The notes: generated from the sequence alone by a model not told the origin. Shown: positions 33,994 to 44,055, numbered from the stretch's first letter. The stretch: 64,000 bases of DNA from Flavobacterium alkalisoli (GCF_008000935.1 NZ_CP042831.1:2356001-2420000), one strand, 5' to 3'. Numbers and translations are program-made.

Positions 33994-34018
33994 AAATCCC
34001 TGCACCATGCAGGGATTT
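33994..34018 (+). terminator. Intrinsic terminator of the zinc-ribbon membrane gene
   Basis: AAATCCCTGCA / TGCAGGGATTT perfect stem, 3-base loop, then TTTTT on the plus strand. Confidence 0.93.
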
Positions 34019-34154
34019 TTGTTATATATACAATTTTGATTTTGTGTGAAGTAAGCTTAAATTTTAAATTAATAAAAAGCTTAACCTACATATTTCCTTA
34101 CATTTCAACTTTTTTGATAGTTTTACGGCTGTGTTAAACTAATATGTTGCATAT

Positions 34155-35369
34155 ATGGGTATTAAGAGCCGCCTGGTGCTTATGAACTTCCTGCAGTTTT
34201 TTATATGGGGTTCGTGGTTAATTTCGTTAGGTAACTATATGGGTGCCACGTTAGGATTTAGCGGTATTCAGATAGGCGGAGTATATACCACTATGGGTAT
34301 AGCCTCATTATTTATGCCCGGACTTTTAGGTATTGTTGCCGACCGATGGATTAACGCCGAAAGACTCTTAGGACTTTGCCATTTGGCTGGGGCGCTATTA
34401 CTTGTTTATGCTACAACGGTACACGATTATTTTTGGTTTTATATCGTTATGCTTTTCAATGCATGTGTATATATGCCTACCATTGCACTAAACAATTCGG
34501 TTTCCTATAATGTACTGGAGAAAAAGGGTTACAGCATAGTTACCGATTTTCCGCCAATACGCGTGTGGGGAACGGTAGGTTTTATTGCAGCCATGTGGGC
34601 GGTAGATTTTTTGGGATGGACCCAAAGTGCCAGCCAGTTGTATGTTGGGGCATCGGCATCGTTGTTTTTAGGATTATATGCCTTTACCATGCCACCTTCG
34701 CCACCATTGCAAAAGCAAACCGAAAGAAGCCTTATGTCCTCTCTGGGCTTAGATGCTTTTGTGTTGTTTAAACAACGCAAAATGGCAGTTTTCTTTATTT
34801 TTGCCATGTTGTTAGGGGCTGCATTACAAATAACAAATGCTTTTGGCGGTCCGTTTCTGGATGATTTTAAAAGTGCCTATCCCGATTCGTTTGGGGTTAA
34901 ACACCCTAATTTACTGCTTTCTATTTCTCAGGTTTCCGAAACCTTTTTTATACTACTGATTCCTTTCTTCTTAAAGAAATACGGTATTAAAACGGTAATG
35001 CTTTTCAGTATCCTGGCGTGGGTATTCAGATTCGGGCTGTTTGGCATTGGTAATCCTGATGACGGACTGTACCTGCTTGTCCTTTCGATGATTATATATG
35101 GTATGGCTTTCGATTTCTTTAATATATCAGGTTCGATGTTTGTGGAAAAAGAAGCCGATCCAACTATACGCTCCAGTGCACAGGGATTGTTTATGATTAT
35201 GACAAACGGACTTGGTGCTTTTGTGGGAGGACTTGCCAGCGGATGGGTAGTAGATCATTTTACCGCTAACGGTATCCGCGACTGGCAAAGCATTTGGTTT
35301 ACGTTTGCCGCATATGCTTTAGTGTTGGCTGTAATTTTCCCATTTGTATTTAAAGTAGAGAAGGAGTAG
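34155..35369 (+). CDS. MFS transporter, nucleoside:H+ symporter (NupG-like)
   Basis: A 404-residue protein with twelve transmembrane helices. The start MGIKSRLVLMNFLQFFIWGSWLISLGNYM is typical for the NHS family (NupG, XapB); GIASLFMPGLLGIVADRWINAERLLG is the family's loop 2-3 motif, and the C-terminal half has GSMFVEKEADPTIRSSAQGLFMIMTNGLGAFVGGLASGWVV. Such permeases import nucleosides with protons. No nucleoside-cleaving enzyme lies next to it. Single rightward gene. Confidence 0.9.
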   Translation: MGIKSRLVLMNFLQFFIWGSWLISLGNYMGATLGFSGIQIGGVYTTMGIASLFMPGLLGIVADRWINAERLLGLCHLAGALLLVYATTVHDYFWFYIVMLFNACVYMPTIALNNSVSYNVLEKKGYSIVTDFPPIRVWGTVGFIAAMWAVDFLGWTQSASQLYVGASASLFLGLYAFTMPPSPPLQKQTERSLMSSLGLDAFVLFKQRKMAVFFIFAMLLGAALQITNAFGGPFLDDFKSAYPDSFGVKHPNLLLSISQVSETFFILLIPFFLKKYGIKTVMLFSILAWVFRFGLFGIGNPDDGLYLLVLSMIIYGMAFDFFNISGSMFVEKEADPTIRSSAQGLFMIMTNGLGAFVGGLASGWVVDHFTANGIRDWQSIWFTFAAYALVLAVIFPFVFKVEKE

Positions 35370-35714
35370 GTTCACTACTCAGTAAGCAGGTGTTACAGTC
35401 CTTGCGAGGTACGAAGCAATCTTTTCATGTTTTGTATTGCTTCATTCAGTTTTGTCATTTTTCCTTAAAAACGTCATTTCAGCGAAAAAATATGCATTTC
35501 GTCGTGTTTTTTATCTAAAATCTGATAGGTGAAACTTGTGAGACTATGTAAAAAACGTAGAAGATTCTTACTAAAAATCCTTTTTCGTTATTTAAGTCTC
35601 ATATTATGTAGGAAAAATCAACATATAAATAAAAATTTAATATTTAGTTTCTTACAAAGAGTTTTTTTACTACATTCGTTGCGAGCATAATTAGCTAAAA
35701 ACCACCGCCTTATA
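35370..35714. other. Intergenic region with dispersed repeat
   Basis: No gene is seen. A copy of the GCGAGG-ACGAAGCAATC repeat lies at 35400-35423; the rest is AT-rich and carries the promoter region of the lipoprotein gene at 35715. Confidence 0.6.
35400..35423 (+). repeat. Dispersed GCGAGG-ACGAAGCAATC repeat
   Basis: TTGCGAGGTACGAAGCAATC shares its GCGAGG..ACGAAGCAATC with copies at 53014, 57775, 58166, 59395 and 61931. Non-coding. Confidence 0.6.
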
Positions 35715-36986
35715 ATGAAACAGATGCCCCTTTTACTGTTTTCCGTAATGCTATTTTTGGTGGGTTGCAAGCAGGAACCCAAGCATACCGCGGAAATCGT
35801 GCCTGTGGTACCACAGGTAGAATATACTATTAGCCTTCAGCCATACAATGGAGTATGGGTGCCTAAAGAGTATGTAGATTCACTAAAAACAAACCGTTCA
35901 CCATTCGCTTCGTCTAAATTCCTTAAAGGAATAAACAGTGTTGTTATTAAGGCAGCACCAGACCAGGCAGAAACACCTATAAAGATATATTACGGTATTG
36001 AAGGAGAGCAGGGAATGCTTATACAAAAAGATGCCGAACCTTATATATCTTACACCACACTGGAGGGTACTCTTGAAGAAAGAATTTACCTTAAAAACAA
36101 CATACTTTCGTTTGACCTTAACGGACACAGGGCCGAACTTATAAGAGTAGCCGATGTACCGAATGCCAAAGACGAGTCGAAGGGGGTAAGCGATGTTACC
36201 AATAAGATTTTATTTGCTAATAAAAGTTACTCATGCCATTGCCCGCAAATGGGAGGCTATACTACCAATATTCAGCTGAATCCTGACGGATCGGCTAATA
36301 ATCTTTTTGGTTACGATAATTATGAGGTGGCAACCGTATTTGTTTCTGATATCTATCCTATGGATAAGATTTACTTTAAAAAAGGAAGCGAGTGGGGCAA
36401 GAGCTTTCATTATAGGGTAGAGGGCGATAAGCTAAAGCTTTTTGAGGTTATTATTACTGATAACGAAATGGACGTAAAGCCGTTTTGTACGCTGGAGGAA
36501 ACACAGTTCTTTAAACTTACTCCAGATGAAAAGCTTTCGTACTTTGAGTCTAACAGGAAAAACCTTGATGAACTGGTAGCCAATCATTATGACGAGTATG
36601 CTACAATGGGAGACCTTATGGAAATTACAGGTGTACTGTCGTCGTTAAAAGAGCAAAGCGAGAACCTGACTTTTTATATGTATGTTGCGGGCCAGATTTA
36701 TACTAACAAAATGGCCGATGCTTCTAATCCTATAGGTGAAACCGTGGTGATGAGTACAGATGATTATTTTTATGACATCTTTATAAAACGACCGGAGTTG
36801 TTTTATGCTTTTGTGCAAAACAATAAAAATCCGTACATACAAAAAAGGCTTTGGCAAACCGTACAGGACCGTGTAAATATGCACGAGGCAACTGTAGACG
36901 GTATTAGCTATAAAGACTCGTTACGCACAAATCATATCCAGTACTGCAAAGGATATGAAAAAGCAGTTATTGCTTTTTTAAAGTAG
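35715..36986 (+). CDS. Lipoprotein, unknown, with internal cysteine pair
   Basis: A 423-residue lipoprotein (lipobox VGC, Cys18). The N-terminal half (about 35-160) has the beta pattern PYNGVWVPKEYVDSLKT with GHRAELIRV; the middle has SYSCHCPQMGGYTTN, a Cys-x-Cys that may bind metal or form a disulfide; the C-terminal part is helical. I do not recognise the family. Single rightward gene. Confidence 0.72.
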   Translation: MKQMPLLLFSVMLFLVGCKQEPKHTAEIVPVVPQVEYTISLQPYNGVWVPKEYVDSLKTNRSPFASSKFLKGINSVVIKAAPDQAETPIKIYYGIEGEQGMLIQKDAEPYISYTTLEGTLEERIYLKNNILSFDLNGHRAELIRVADVPNAKDESKGVSDVTNKILFANKSYSCHCPQMGGYTTNIQLNPDGSANNLFGYDNYEVATVFVSDIYPMDKIYFKKGSEWGKSFHYRVEGDKLKLFEVIITDNEMDVKPFCTLEETQFFKLTPDEKLSYFESNRKNLDELVANHYDEYATMGDLMEITGVLSSLKEQSENLTFYMYVAGQIYTNKMADASNPIGETVVMSTDDYFYDIFIKRPELFYAFVQNNKNPYIQKRLWQTVQDRVNMHEATVDGISYKDSLRTNHIQYCKGYEKAVIAFLK

Positions 36987-37150
36987 TTTACCGTTTATCG
37001 ATTAATTTGTGTGTTTTATCATATAATTCGCACAAATTAATTAAAGTTTAAATGCCCGAATGGGCTATTCTTTTAAATTTACTATGGTTACCCGTAAACG
37101 GAAACGCGACATAGTAATTATCTTGTGTTAGTTAATATATATACCACTAT

Positions 37151-37480
37151 ATGACCCTAAAAGAAAAGCTGGTTTATTCAGTTCCCGAATTTGACTTTAA
37201 GGAATTTGAAAACGATGATGATTTTATTATAATCTGTTTCTTCGCTATCTTCATAGCAAACAATATTCATAATGCCGATTTATCCAATCGATGTGCCGAC
37301 TGCGTTAACTGGGTATATACTACAAAACATCCTGAACACGAAGCTATACTGGAGCAAATAGCACTTACCCTTTTTGACGAAAACCTGTATGAGGAAACTT
37401 TTATAGCGCTTTTAACTACCGATGTGCAAAAGTACTTTGAAAAGTCTATTGCCATGTGGAGGCAGGGGAGTGTGCAGTAA
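37151..37480 (+). CDS. Hypothetical protein, unknown
   Basis: A 109-residue, soluble, helical, strongly acidic protein (SVPEFDFKEFENDDDFIIICFF). A Cys/Asn-rich centre (NNIHNADLSNRCADCVNWVYTTKH) contains CADC. Family not recognised. Rightward gene, 77 bases before the next small membrane protein (37557). Confidence 0.65.
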   Translation: MTLKEKLVYSVPEFDFKEFENDDDFIIICFFAIFIANNIHNADLSNRCADCVNWVYTTKHPEHEAILEQIALTLFDENLYEETFIALLTTDVQKYFEKSIAMWRQGSVQ

Positions 37481-37556
37481 ACAGTAATCTTTTAATAAAG
37501 GAGAATATTTACATATTCTATAATTGCAGTTTGATAAGCTTGATTATTTTTGGAAC

Positions 37557-37985
37557 ATGAAAAAGATATCAAGTGACGCCCCAATATTATTGGCTAAAAG
37601 AATACCTTATTTAATATTGGTGTTTATAGTAATAGCTATACTCTTTAAAATATTTGATGAATTTAAAACCAGAGATTTACTGTCCTATTTGCTGCTTGGT
37701 GGAATGTTATTTATAGCGTGGTTAAATTTAAGGACATTAAAAGTGGTTTACGCAGATAAAAATCGCTTTGTAGTTAATGGGCAGGAAATATTTTTTAAGG
37801 ATGTATTGTCTATAAGGAAGTCTATTTTAAGTCGTAAGATATATGTGGTTGAATATAATGAAGGAAATGAAGTAAAAAAGTTTCGATTTTCGGTTAATAG
37901 TTTCATGTCTTTTACACCAGGTTTTATAAAAGACATTAAAATACAAATTAAAGAACAACAGGATAAATTAAGGGAAGAGCAATAA
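37557..37985 (+). CDS. Membrane protein with PH-like domain, unknown
   Basis: A 142-residue protein: two transmembrane segments near the N-terminus (about 12-32 and 41-58), then a beta-rich domain (residues 60-120: TLKVVYADKNRFVVNGQEIFFKDVLSIRKSILSRKIYVVEY), with the look of a PH-like membrane-associated domain, and a helical tail (IKIQIKEQQDKLREEQ). ATG at 37557 is taken as start; an earlier TTG would add a non-hydrophobic head. Not recognised. Confidence 0.7.
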   Translation: MKKISSDAPILLAKRIPYLILVFIVIAILFKIFDEFKTRDLLSYLLLGGMLFIAWLNLRTLKVVYADKNRFVVNGQEIFFKDVLSIRKSILSRKIYVVEYNEGNEVKKFRFSVNSFMSFTPGFIKDIKIQIKEQQDKLREEQ

Positions 37986-38028
37986 TCGTATTGTCTTTAC
38001 TGTTTATAGTATAACCTAATAACACCTT

Positions 38029-38511
38029 ATGAAAAGAATAGCCTTACTAATTTTTGTTTTGTTTATAGGTATATATTGCCGGGCACAGGTTAAAACCTAT
38101 GTTTGTAAATATATTTTAGATGGTTACATAGAGCATACCGATTATATCCAACTTACTTTTAAAAACGATACCCTGACAAAGGGAGTATATTGTGGTAATT
38201 GGGATGGAGTTAGTTTTGTAGCCGATATTGAAACTGCTGAAAGTAAAGACTGTAATGATAGTTACAATTTAAAATTTCATCTAAAAAATTATAAGTTCAG
38301 TAAAGAACCTGTTAGCCCTTATGTAAAGCCAGACTTTATTGAACCCGAACCCAATGATGATGATTTACCAATGGAATTTCATAGTATAGGGAGAGAGGTG
38401 AATAGTTATTGGGGTAAAGTAAGCGATAAAAAGCTATTGCTTAAGGTAGCTATGTGGTTTTATGGCTCACGAACAGACGAATTGATTTTTAATAGGATTG
38501 AGGATGAATAG
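38029..38511 (+). CDS. Secreted protein, unknown
   Basis: A 160-residue protein with a signal peptide (MKRIALLIFVLFIGIYCRAQ, cleavage after RAQ). Mature part with beta strands (KTYVCKYILDGYIEHTDYIQLTFKNDTLTKGVYCGNWDG) and C-terminal WYGSRTDELIFNRI. Possibly a small periplasmic or exported domain, family not recognised. Single rightward gene, converging with the large surface protein gene at 38598. Confidence 0.72.
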   Translation: MKRIALLIFVLFIGIYCRAQVKTYVCKYILDGYIEHTDYIQLTFKNDTLTKGVYCGNWDGVSFVADIETAESKDCNDSYNLKFHLKNYKFSKEPVSPYVKPDFIEPEPNDDDLPMEFHSIGREVNSYWGKVSDKKLLLKVAMWFYGSRTDELIFNRIEDE

Positions 38512-38597
38512 ATCATTTTTCTTTTCAAAGCACAAGTCTAGCAGATCACGAGCAACAAACTGTGACTGAAAATTTTAGCAAATAATCTAAAAATAGC

Positions 38598-41500
38598 TTA
38601 CCTCACCATAGAGAAGTGGCCTTTAAGTTCGCGGCCATCCTGACGTTTTACTACAAACCAGTAATCCGTACTTGGCAGTCGGTTACCGTGGAAGGTACCA
38701 TCCCAGCCTTCATAGTTAGGGCCAAAGGCAGTAATAAGCTTACCATACCTGTCAAAAATATAAATTTCCATATCAGGTTCGTGTATAGAGTACTGTATAC
38801 GCCACCTTTCGTTTACCCCGTCGCCGTTTGGCGTAAAGAAACGAGGGTAGGTAAGCAGGTATACTTCGCCCAAATCGTTACCACAGTTGTATTTGTCCCT
38901 TACATAAACGTTGTATGGTCCGGCAGTAAGTCCGGTAAACTCAGGCGAATCCTGATAGACAATTCCGTCCAGAGAGTATTCAAAATCCTGAGGGTATGGT
39001 GAAGGCTCTACCATTACGGTTATGGTATTGTCGCTGGTAGTCCAGTCGGTAATATCAATATGCTGTATACGCGGTATGGCTGTAGTAGTAACACTAATTG
39101 TTTTAGTGCTTTCGCATCCGTTGGCGTTTGTTGCTGTTATGGTATAAGTACCCTGTTCTGATAATGTTATAGACTGTGTAGTTTCACCTGTAGACCATTC
39201 GTAGCTATCAAACCCATTAGGGGCGGTAATGGTAACATCATCGCCTTCACAAAGGGCATAGGTGTCTTCCATGTTAAGTATTGGAGCTTCCTGCAATATC
39301 AGTTCAAAAGTACTTACAGAAACACAATCCGGGTTAGCGCTGTGTGTAGCGCGTGCATATATGGTTGCGTTACCTGATGTGTACATATCCGGTAGCGGGT
39401 TGCTTAGCGTTTCGGCATCAGCCTGGGTAAGGTGGAACGTTATGGTCACCAAATCAGGATCCTGAGCGCCTAATACAAAAGCAGCCTGTGCTGCCAGGTT
39501 AAATTCCTCTTCGCCGTCATTACTAACATCACATTTAGAAATATCAGGCGCGTCATAAGCGGTTACCAGCGATGGAAGGTCGTTTACATTAAAAATCATA
39601 GGTACCACATTTCCACAAGGATCTTCTACCTGTACCGTATAAGAGGCAGGTTCAAGCCCAAGGAAAGTATTACTGGTTCCGTTATTTATGGTAAAGGGTT
39701 CCCCGTTCTTTTGTATTATGGTGTAGGTTAATGGTTCTACACCCAGCGCATTTACCATAACATCGGAGTTTTCGTTGCCGTTGCATGATATATTAAGGAT
39801 ATCTAATATTTCAAGCCCATTGGGTACTTCAAATTCTTCAATACTTGTTGAACAAATCTTTTTGTTTACCCCATAGCCATAAGCTTCAAAGGTTTTTAAT
39901 ACCCTAAAACTACCATTATAAGGAATGCTATAGGCGGTTTGGTTATTAAGTAGCTGCATGCCGGTTACACCTTCTTCCGGTGTAGTACCTTCGGTATAAT
40001 CATCACCTATGCCAGGTGTGGTCCATGCGCCTGTTGTTTCATTATATTGTTGCAGCCAGAATTTTACCTGATTTATGGCATTACTGGAATGTGCCAGGCT
40101 AATATCAAATGAACCACATTGCAGGGTAACATCAACATCTGTTGAATTTACCTGATATGCTGTAAAAGTTTCTGAAAAAGTTTGTGTACCACAAGCATCA
40201 ACTACTTCAAAAGTATATGATCCCGGTGGTAGCCCGTCCATATATGCTGCCGTGTTATTGAGTAACAGAGGAGTCATGTCAAAAGGAATAGGTTCGGGAA
40301 AACCTGATGGTGCCGCCGTTACCGTAACTTGGGTAACCGGTGTATTTGTTGAGAATACAGATATAGTTACGGCTCCTTCTCTGCAATCTACACGCGATCT
40401 GGCGTCTGCACTTCCATCGCCAACTTCAATTACAAAAGGTATAGGGTCGTATACTTTTCCGCATACATCACTAACTACCACAACGTAGCTGCCTACCGGC
40501 AGGTCCATTTCAAGTTCGTTAATAGGCTCTTCTGCTTCCATATCGTAAACATAAAACTCCATTATGTCATCCGGTAGCGGATTAGGATAAGTATCGGGAG
40601 CTACCACAATTTCTGCCGTTGCCATTTCAAGCCCCGGAATTGATATTACAACAGAGCCTATATCTGTGCCGCATTCTGCATTTGTAGGTGTCGCTGTAGG
40701 TATTACTTCTATTTCTTCTATTTCTATGGTAAATGGTTGAGTGCGTCCGCATGCATCGGTTATAGATCCGGTATAAGTTCCGTATGGGCATTCATAATCG
40801 TCATCACCAAAGGCAATTTCCTGTCCGGCATTTGCGGGGTTAATTGTAAAAGGCCCGGGATAGTCAGGATTTGCCACAGCAGGGTCCCACCCGGCAGGAT
40901 AGGAGTCAAAAGTTATGGTAAACGGAGCCACATATTTGGCGGGATATATAATAAGTTTTTTACCAAAACAGTTGGCATTATCAAAGAGGGCAACCGCTAC
41001 CATAGTTATATTCACGGTACAGTTTGCCGTATAAGTATTACAGGAGTCTTCTACAGTAATAGTATATTGGTAAGTTTCTCCATAATAAAAAGGTATTACG
41101 GCAAACGTTTGTAATGTATTTGGATCATAACCTCCTGTTACGGTAACAGGTGTACTGCCATCGGGTGGATATACGGTAATCGTTATTGTTAGAGGGAATT
41201 GGGCAGGATTGCCATCAACTGTCATTAATGAATTTGTAACGGTTAACTGGTCACACGCCGGAAGTTCGTTGTCGGGAAATCCCGGAGCGTTACTTAATAC
41301 AAGTTCCTGTGTCTGCGAAAAAAGTGTAATAGACTGCGTAACACCAAATCCGCAGGCATCATTTACCCTTACGGTATATGTACCCGGAGAAAGATTAGTA
41401 AATGAAGGAGTTGGTTGTGGAGGAAATGTAGCCGGACCTGCAATAATTTCATAGCTAATGGGTGTACCCTGTGTTACGGTAACATTTATAACTCCGTCAT

Positions 41501-41900
41501 TGCATTCGGGGTCTGTTTTAGTAAGGCTATAGGTTATAGTTTGTGTATGGTCTTCTATAATAATTTCTATAGGGTCAGATAATGTTGCGTTTTGTTTTGC
41601 AACTACCTGATACGTGCCATCTGTAAGGCCGGTTACGTTAGGATTTGTTGAGTTCCATATTGGGTTAGCTAAATCAGGCTGTTTGTAGACTAAATAATAT
41701 ACATCTATACCAGCCTGTGCATTTTGTGCCTGTAAGTTTATGGTACCGTTACCGGGGCATGTTTCATCGGTTTTAGATGTCATACTAACGGTAAGCTGTG
41801 CCGATGCTGCGACGCTAAAAAAAAGCAAAAGAAGGGTTAGTACAAAATTCCGGGAGGGAAGCTGTATTTTCAAAGGTTTTGATTTGATTGATAATTTCAT
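38598..41900 (-). CDS. Type IX secreted surface protein with type B sorting domain
   Basis: About 1100 residues. The ATG at 41900 (MKLSIKSKP, basic then hydrophobic FVLTLLLLFFSVAASAQ) gives a normal signal peptide; a TTG 33 bases upstream is less likely. The body is a series of Ig/PKD-like and SprB-like beta domains, with a clear Ig module near residues 900-990 (ALCEGDDVTITAPNGFDSYEWSTGETTQSITL). The C-terminal 85 residues are the gliding-motility-associated/type B sorting domain: FFTPNGDGVNERWRI, IYIFDRYGKLI, YEGWDGTFHGNRLPSTDYWF and GHFSMVR. The protein should be exported by PorV/SprA machinery and either attached or released at the cell surface; adhesion or gliding is the usual role. Confidence 0.92.
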   Translation of the reverse strand: MKLSIKSKPLKIQLPSRNFVLTLLLLFFSVAASAQLTVSMTSKTDETCPGNGTINLQAQNAQAGIDVYYLVYKQPDLANPIWNSTNPNVTGLTDGTYQVVAKQNATLSDPIEIIIEDHTQTITYSLTKTDPECNDGVINVTVTQGTPISYEIIAGPATFPPQPTPSFTNLSPGTYTVRVNDACGFGVTQSITLFSQTQELVLSNAPGFPDNELPACDQLTVTNSLMTVDGNPAQFPLTITITVYPPDGSTPVTVTGGYDPNTLQTFAVIPFYYGETYQYTITVEDSCNTYTANCTVNITMVAVALFDNANCFGKKLIIYPAKYVAPFTITFDSYPAGWDPAVANPDYPGPFTINPANAGQEIAFGDDDYECPYGTYTGSITDACGRTQPFTIEIEEIEVIPTATPTNAECGTDIGSVVISIPGLEMATAEIVVAPDTYPNPLPDDIMEFYVYDMEAEEPINELEMDLPVGSYVVVVSDVCGKVYDPIPFVIEVGDGSADARSRVDCREGAVTISVFSTNTPVTQVTVTAAPSGFPEPIPFDMTPLLLNNTAAYMDGLPPGSYTFEVVDACGTQTFSETFTAYQVNSTDVDVTLQCGSFDISLAHSSNAINQVKFWLQQYNETTGAWTTPGIGDDYTEGTTPEEGVTGMQLLNNQTAYSIPYNGSFRVLKTFEAYGYGVNKKICSTSIEEFEVPNGLEILDILNISCNGNENSDVMVNALGVEPLTYTIIQKNGEPFTINNGTSNTFLGLEPASYTVQVEDPCGNVVPMIFNVNDLPSLVTAYDAPDISKCDVSNDGEEEFNLAAQAAFVLGAQDPDLVTITFHLTQADAETLSNPLPDMYTSGNATIYARATHSANPDCVSVSTFELILQEAPILNMEDTYALCEGDDVTITAPNGFDSYEWSTGETTQSITLSEQGTYTITATNANGCESTKTISVTTTAIPRIQHIDITDWTTSDNTITVMVEPSPYPQDFEYSLDGIVYQDSPEFTGLTAGPYNVYVRDKYNCGNDLGEVYLLTYPRFFTPNGDGVNERWRIQYSIHEPDMEIYIFDRYGKLITAFGPNYEGWDGTFHGNRLPSTDYWFVVKRQDGRELKGHFSMVR

Positions 41901-42086
41901 AAATAAAATTAAGTTTTTAAGACTTAATTTCAAGTTTTTTTCCGCTTCTAAGGTAATTAAAATAATTTATATAAAATCTATGTTAAATAATTTGTTTATA
42001 AAAGTTATATGTGTAACACTAATTTTAAATTTATGGGTGTGATTAAGACATGATTTGAATGTTGCTAAAAGCTTGTTTGTAAATGT

Positions 42087-42117
42087 TTTGCATAATGATA
42101 ATATTTTTGTACCTTTG
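42087..42117 (+). promoter_or_regulatory. rpsA promoter, full Bacteroidetes form
   Basis: TTTG (42087-42090), 19 bases, then TACCTTTG (42110-42117). Box sequences and spacing match the consensus exactly; the start site would be about 42121-42124. Confidence 0.85.
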
Positions 42118-42120
42118 CGC

Positions 42121-42239
42121 ACCTTTTAGCGGGACAGGTTTCTAAAAGGTTTATAATCATATATGTAAAACGCTTCCGGTAGTTTTGCCACTGCTTAAAG
42201 AAACCAGGTAAGGCACGGAATACAAATTTTTAATCAGCA
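42121..42239 (+). promoter_or_regulatory. rpsA 5' leader with hairpin and possible pseudoknot
   Basis: The leader of about 118 nt begins with ACCTTTTAG (42121-42129) that pairs perfectly with CTAAAAGGT (42142-42150). The loop contains GGTTT, and GGTTTCT (42137-42143) is fully complementary to AGAAACC (42199-42205), so the loop can pair with the downstream strand as a pseudoknot, or the 3' arm of the hairpin can be replaced. Two such alternatives are typical of autoregulated r-protein leaders; E. coli S1 also represses its own mRNA. Function here is inferred. Confidence 0.55.
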
Positions 42240-44009
42240 ATGTCTGAACAAGTAAAAACACAAGAGGAATTTTTAAAAGAGTTTAACTGGCACAACTTCG
42301 AAGAAGGTATTGATCCTGTAGATGAGCAACACCTTAAAGAGTTTGAAGATCTGGTTGAGAAGACTTTCATTTCAACAGACAATGACGAAGTAGTAGAAGG
42401 TACTGTAGTTAGAATCACTGACAGAGATGCTATCGTTGACATCAACGCTAAATCTGAAGGTGTTATCTCTTTAAACGAGTTCCGTTACAACCCTAACCTA
42501 AAAGTAGGGGACAAAGTAGAGGTATTAATCGACGTTCGTGAAGATAAATCAGGACAGTTAGTATTATCCCACAAAAAAGCACGTACAATTAAAGCTTGGG
42601 ACAGAGTTATCAACGCTCATGAAACAGGTGAAATCGTTAATGGTTTCGTTAAGTGCAGAACTAAAGGTGGTATGATCGTAGACGTATTCGGTATCGAAGC
42701 TTTCTTACCGGGTTCTCAAATCGATGTTAAGCCTATCAGGGATTACGACCAATATGTAAACAAAACTATGGAGTTCAAAGTTGTTAAAATCAACCACGAA
42801 TTCAAAAACGTAGTAGTTTCACACAAAGCGCTTATCGAAGCGGATATCGAAGTACAGAAGAAAGAAATCATCGGTCAGCTTGAAAAAGGACAAGTACTTG
42901 AAGGTGTTGTTAAAAACATTACTTCTTACGGTGTATTCATCGACCTTGGAGGTGTTGATGGTCTTATCCATATTACTGACCTATCTTGGAGCAGAATTAA
43001 CCACCCAAGTGAAGTTCTTGAACTTGACCAGAAACTTAACGTGGTTATCCTTGATTTTGATGATGAGAAAACAAGAATCCAACTTGGTCTTAAGCAATTA
43101 AACGCTCACCCATGGGATGCACTTGATGCTAACCTAGCGGTAGGTGACAAAGTTAAAGGTAAAGTAGTAGTTATTGCTGACTACGGTGCGTTTATCGAAG
43201 TTGCTGAAGGTGTTGAAGGTTTAATCCACGTTTCTGAAATGTCTTGGTCTACTCACTTAAGATCTGCTCAGGATTTCGTTAAAGTTGGTGATGAAGTAGA
43301 GGCTGTTATCTTAACTCTTGACAGAGAAGATCGCAAAATGTCTCTAGGTATCAAACAACTTTCTCAAGACCCTTGGACTGATATTACTGCAAAATACCCT
43401 GTAGGTTCTAAACACACAGGTATCGTTAGAAACTTTACTAACTTTGGTATTTTCGTAGAATTAGAAGAAGGTATTGATGGTTTAATCTACATCTCTGATC
43501 TTTCTTGGACTAAGAAAATCAAGCACCCATCTGAGTTTGTAAACGTAGGTGATAAACTTGATGTTGTAGTTCTTGAGCTTGATGTAGAAGGACGTAAACT
43601 ATCTCTAGGCCACAAACAAACTACTCCTAACCCATGGGATAAATATGAGGAGTCTTTTGCTGTAGGTACTGTTCACACAGGTGAGATAGCTGAGATCGTT
43701 GACAAAGGTGCTACTGTAGAGTTTGGTGACGATATCGTTGCTTTCATCCCTACAAGACACCTTGAGAAAGAAGATGGTAAAAAACTTAAAAAAGGTGAGT
43801 CTGCAGACTTCAAAGTAATTGAGTTCAACAAAGAATTCAAGAGAGTTGTAGCTTCTCATACTGCTATCTTCAGAGAAGAGGAAGAGAAAAATGTTAAGTC
43901 TAACAACGACTCTAACAATAACTCTAACAACAATGCAGAGAAAACTACTCTAGGTGATATCGATGCATTAGCAGAATTAAAAGAAAGAATGGAAAAAGGT
44001 GAGAAATAA
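42240..44009 (+). CDS. rpsA: 30S ribosomal protein S1
   Basis: A 589-residue RNA-binding ribosomal protein with six S1 repeats, starting near residues 50, 130, 215, 300, 387 and 475 (for example GVVKNITSYGVFIDLGGVDGLIHITDLSW-type repeats 3-5), and a low-complexity Asn/Ser-rich tail (NNDSNNNSNNNAEK). S1 helps load mRNA on the 30S subunit, which matters in phyla such as this where Shine-Dalgarno sites are rare. Codon choice looks more biased than in neighbours, as expected for a highly expressed gene. Strong promoter and leader upstream, terminator at 44033. Confidence 0.96.
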   Translation: MSEQVKTQEEFLKEFNWHNFEEGIDPVDEQHLKEFEDLVEKTFISTDNDEVVEGTVVRITDRDAIVDINAKSEGVISLNEFRYNPNLKVGDKVEVLIDVREDKSGQLVLSHKKARTIKAWDRVINAHETGEIVNGFVKCRTKGGMIVDVFGIEAFLPGSQIDVKPIRDYDQYVNKTMEFKVVKINHEFKNVVVSHKALIEADIEVQKKEIIGQLEKGQVLEGVVKNITSYGVFIDLGGVDGLIHITDLSWSRINHPSEVLELDQKLNVVILDFDDEKTRIQLGLKQLNAHPWDALDANLAVGDKVKGKVVVIADYGAFIEVAEGVEGLIHVSEMSWSTHLRSAQDFVKVGDEVEAVILTLDREDRKMSLGIKQLSQDPWTDITAKYPVGSKHTGIVRNFTNFGIFVELEEGIDGLIYISDLSWTKKIKHPSEFVNVGDKLDVVVLELDVEGRKLSLGHKQTTPNPWDKYEESFAVGTVHTGEIAEIVDKGATVEFGDDIVAFIPTRHLEKEDGKKLKKGESADFKVIEFNKEFKRVVASHTAIFREEEEKNVKSNNDSNNNSNNNAEKTTLGDIDALAELKERMEKGEK

Positions 44010-44032
44010 TCACTGATTCCTCTTTAAATATA

Positions 44033-44055
44033 AAGCCCCAACATTGTTGGGGCTT
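44033..44055 (+). terminator. rpsA intrinsic terminator
   Basis: AAGCCCCAAC / GTTGGGGCTT stem, 3-base loop, then TTTTTTT. Confidence 0.95.

Larger units (their letters stand above)
41901..42239. other. Divergent intergenic region with rpsA promoter and leader
   Basis: Between the surface protein gene and rpsA. No protein gene is seen. It contains a strong promoter (42087-42117) and a structured leader (42121-42239) for rpsA; the left part is AT-rich. Confidence 0.7.
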
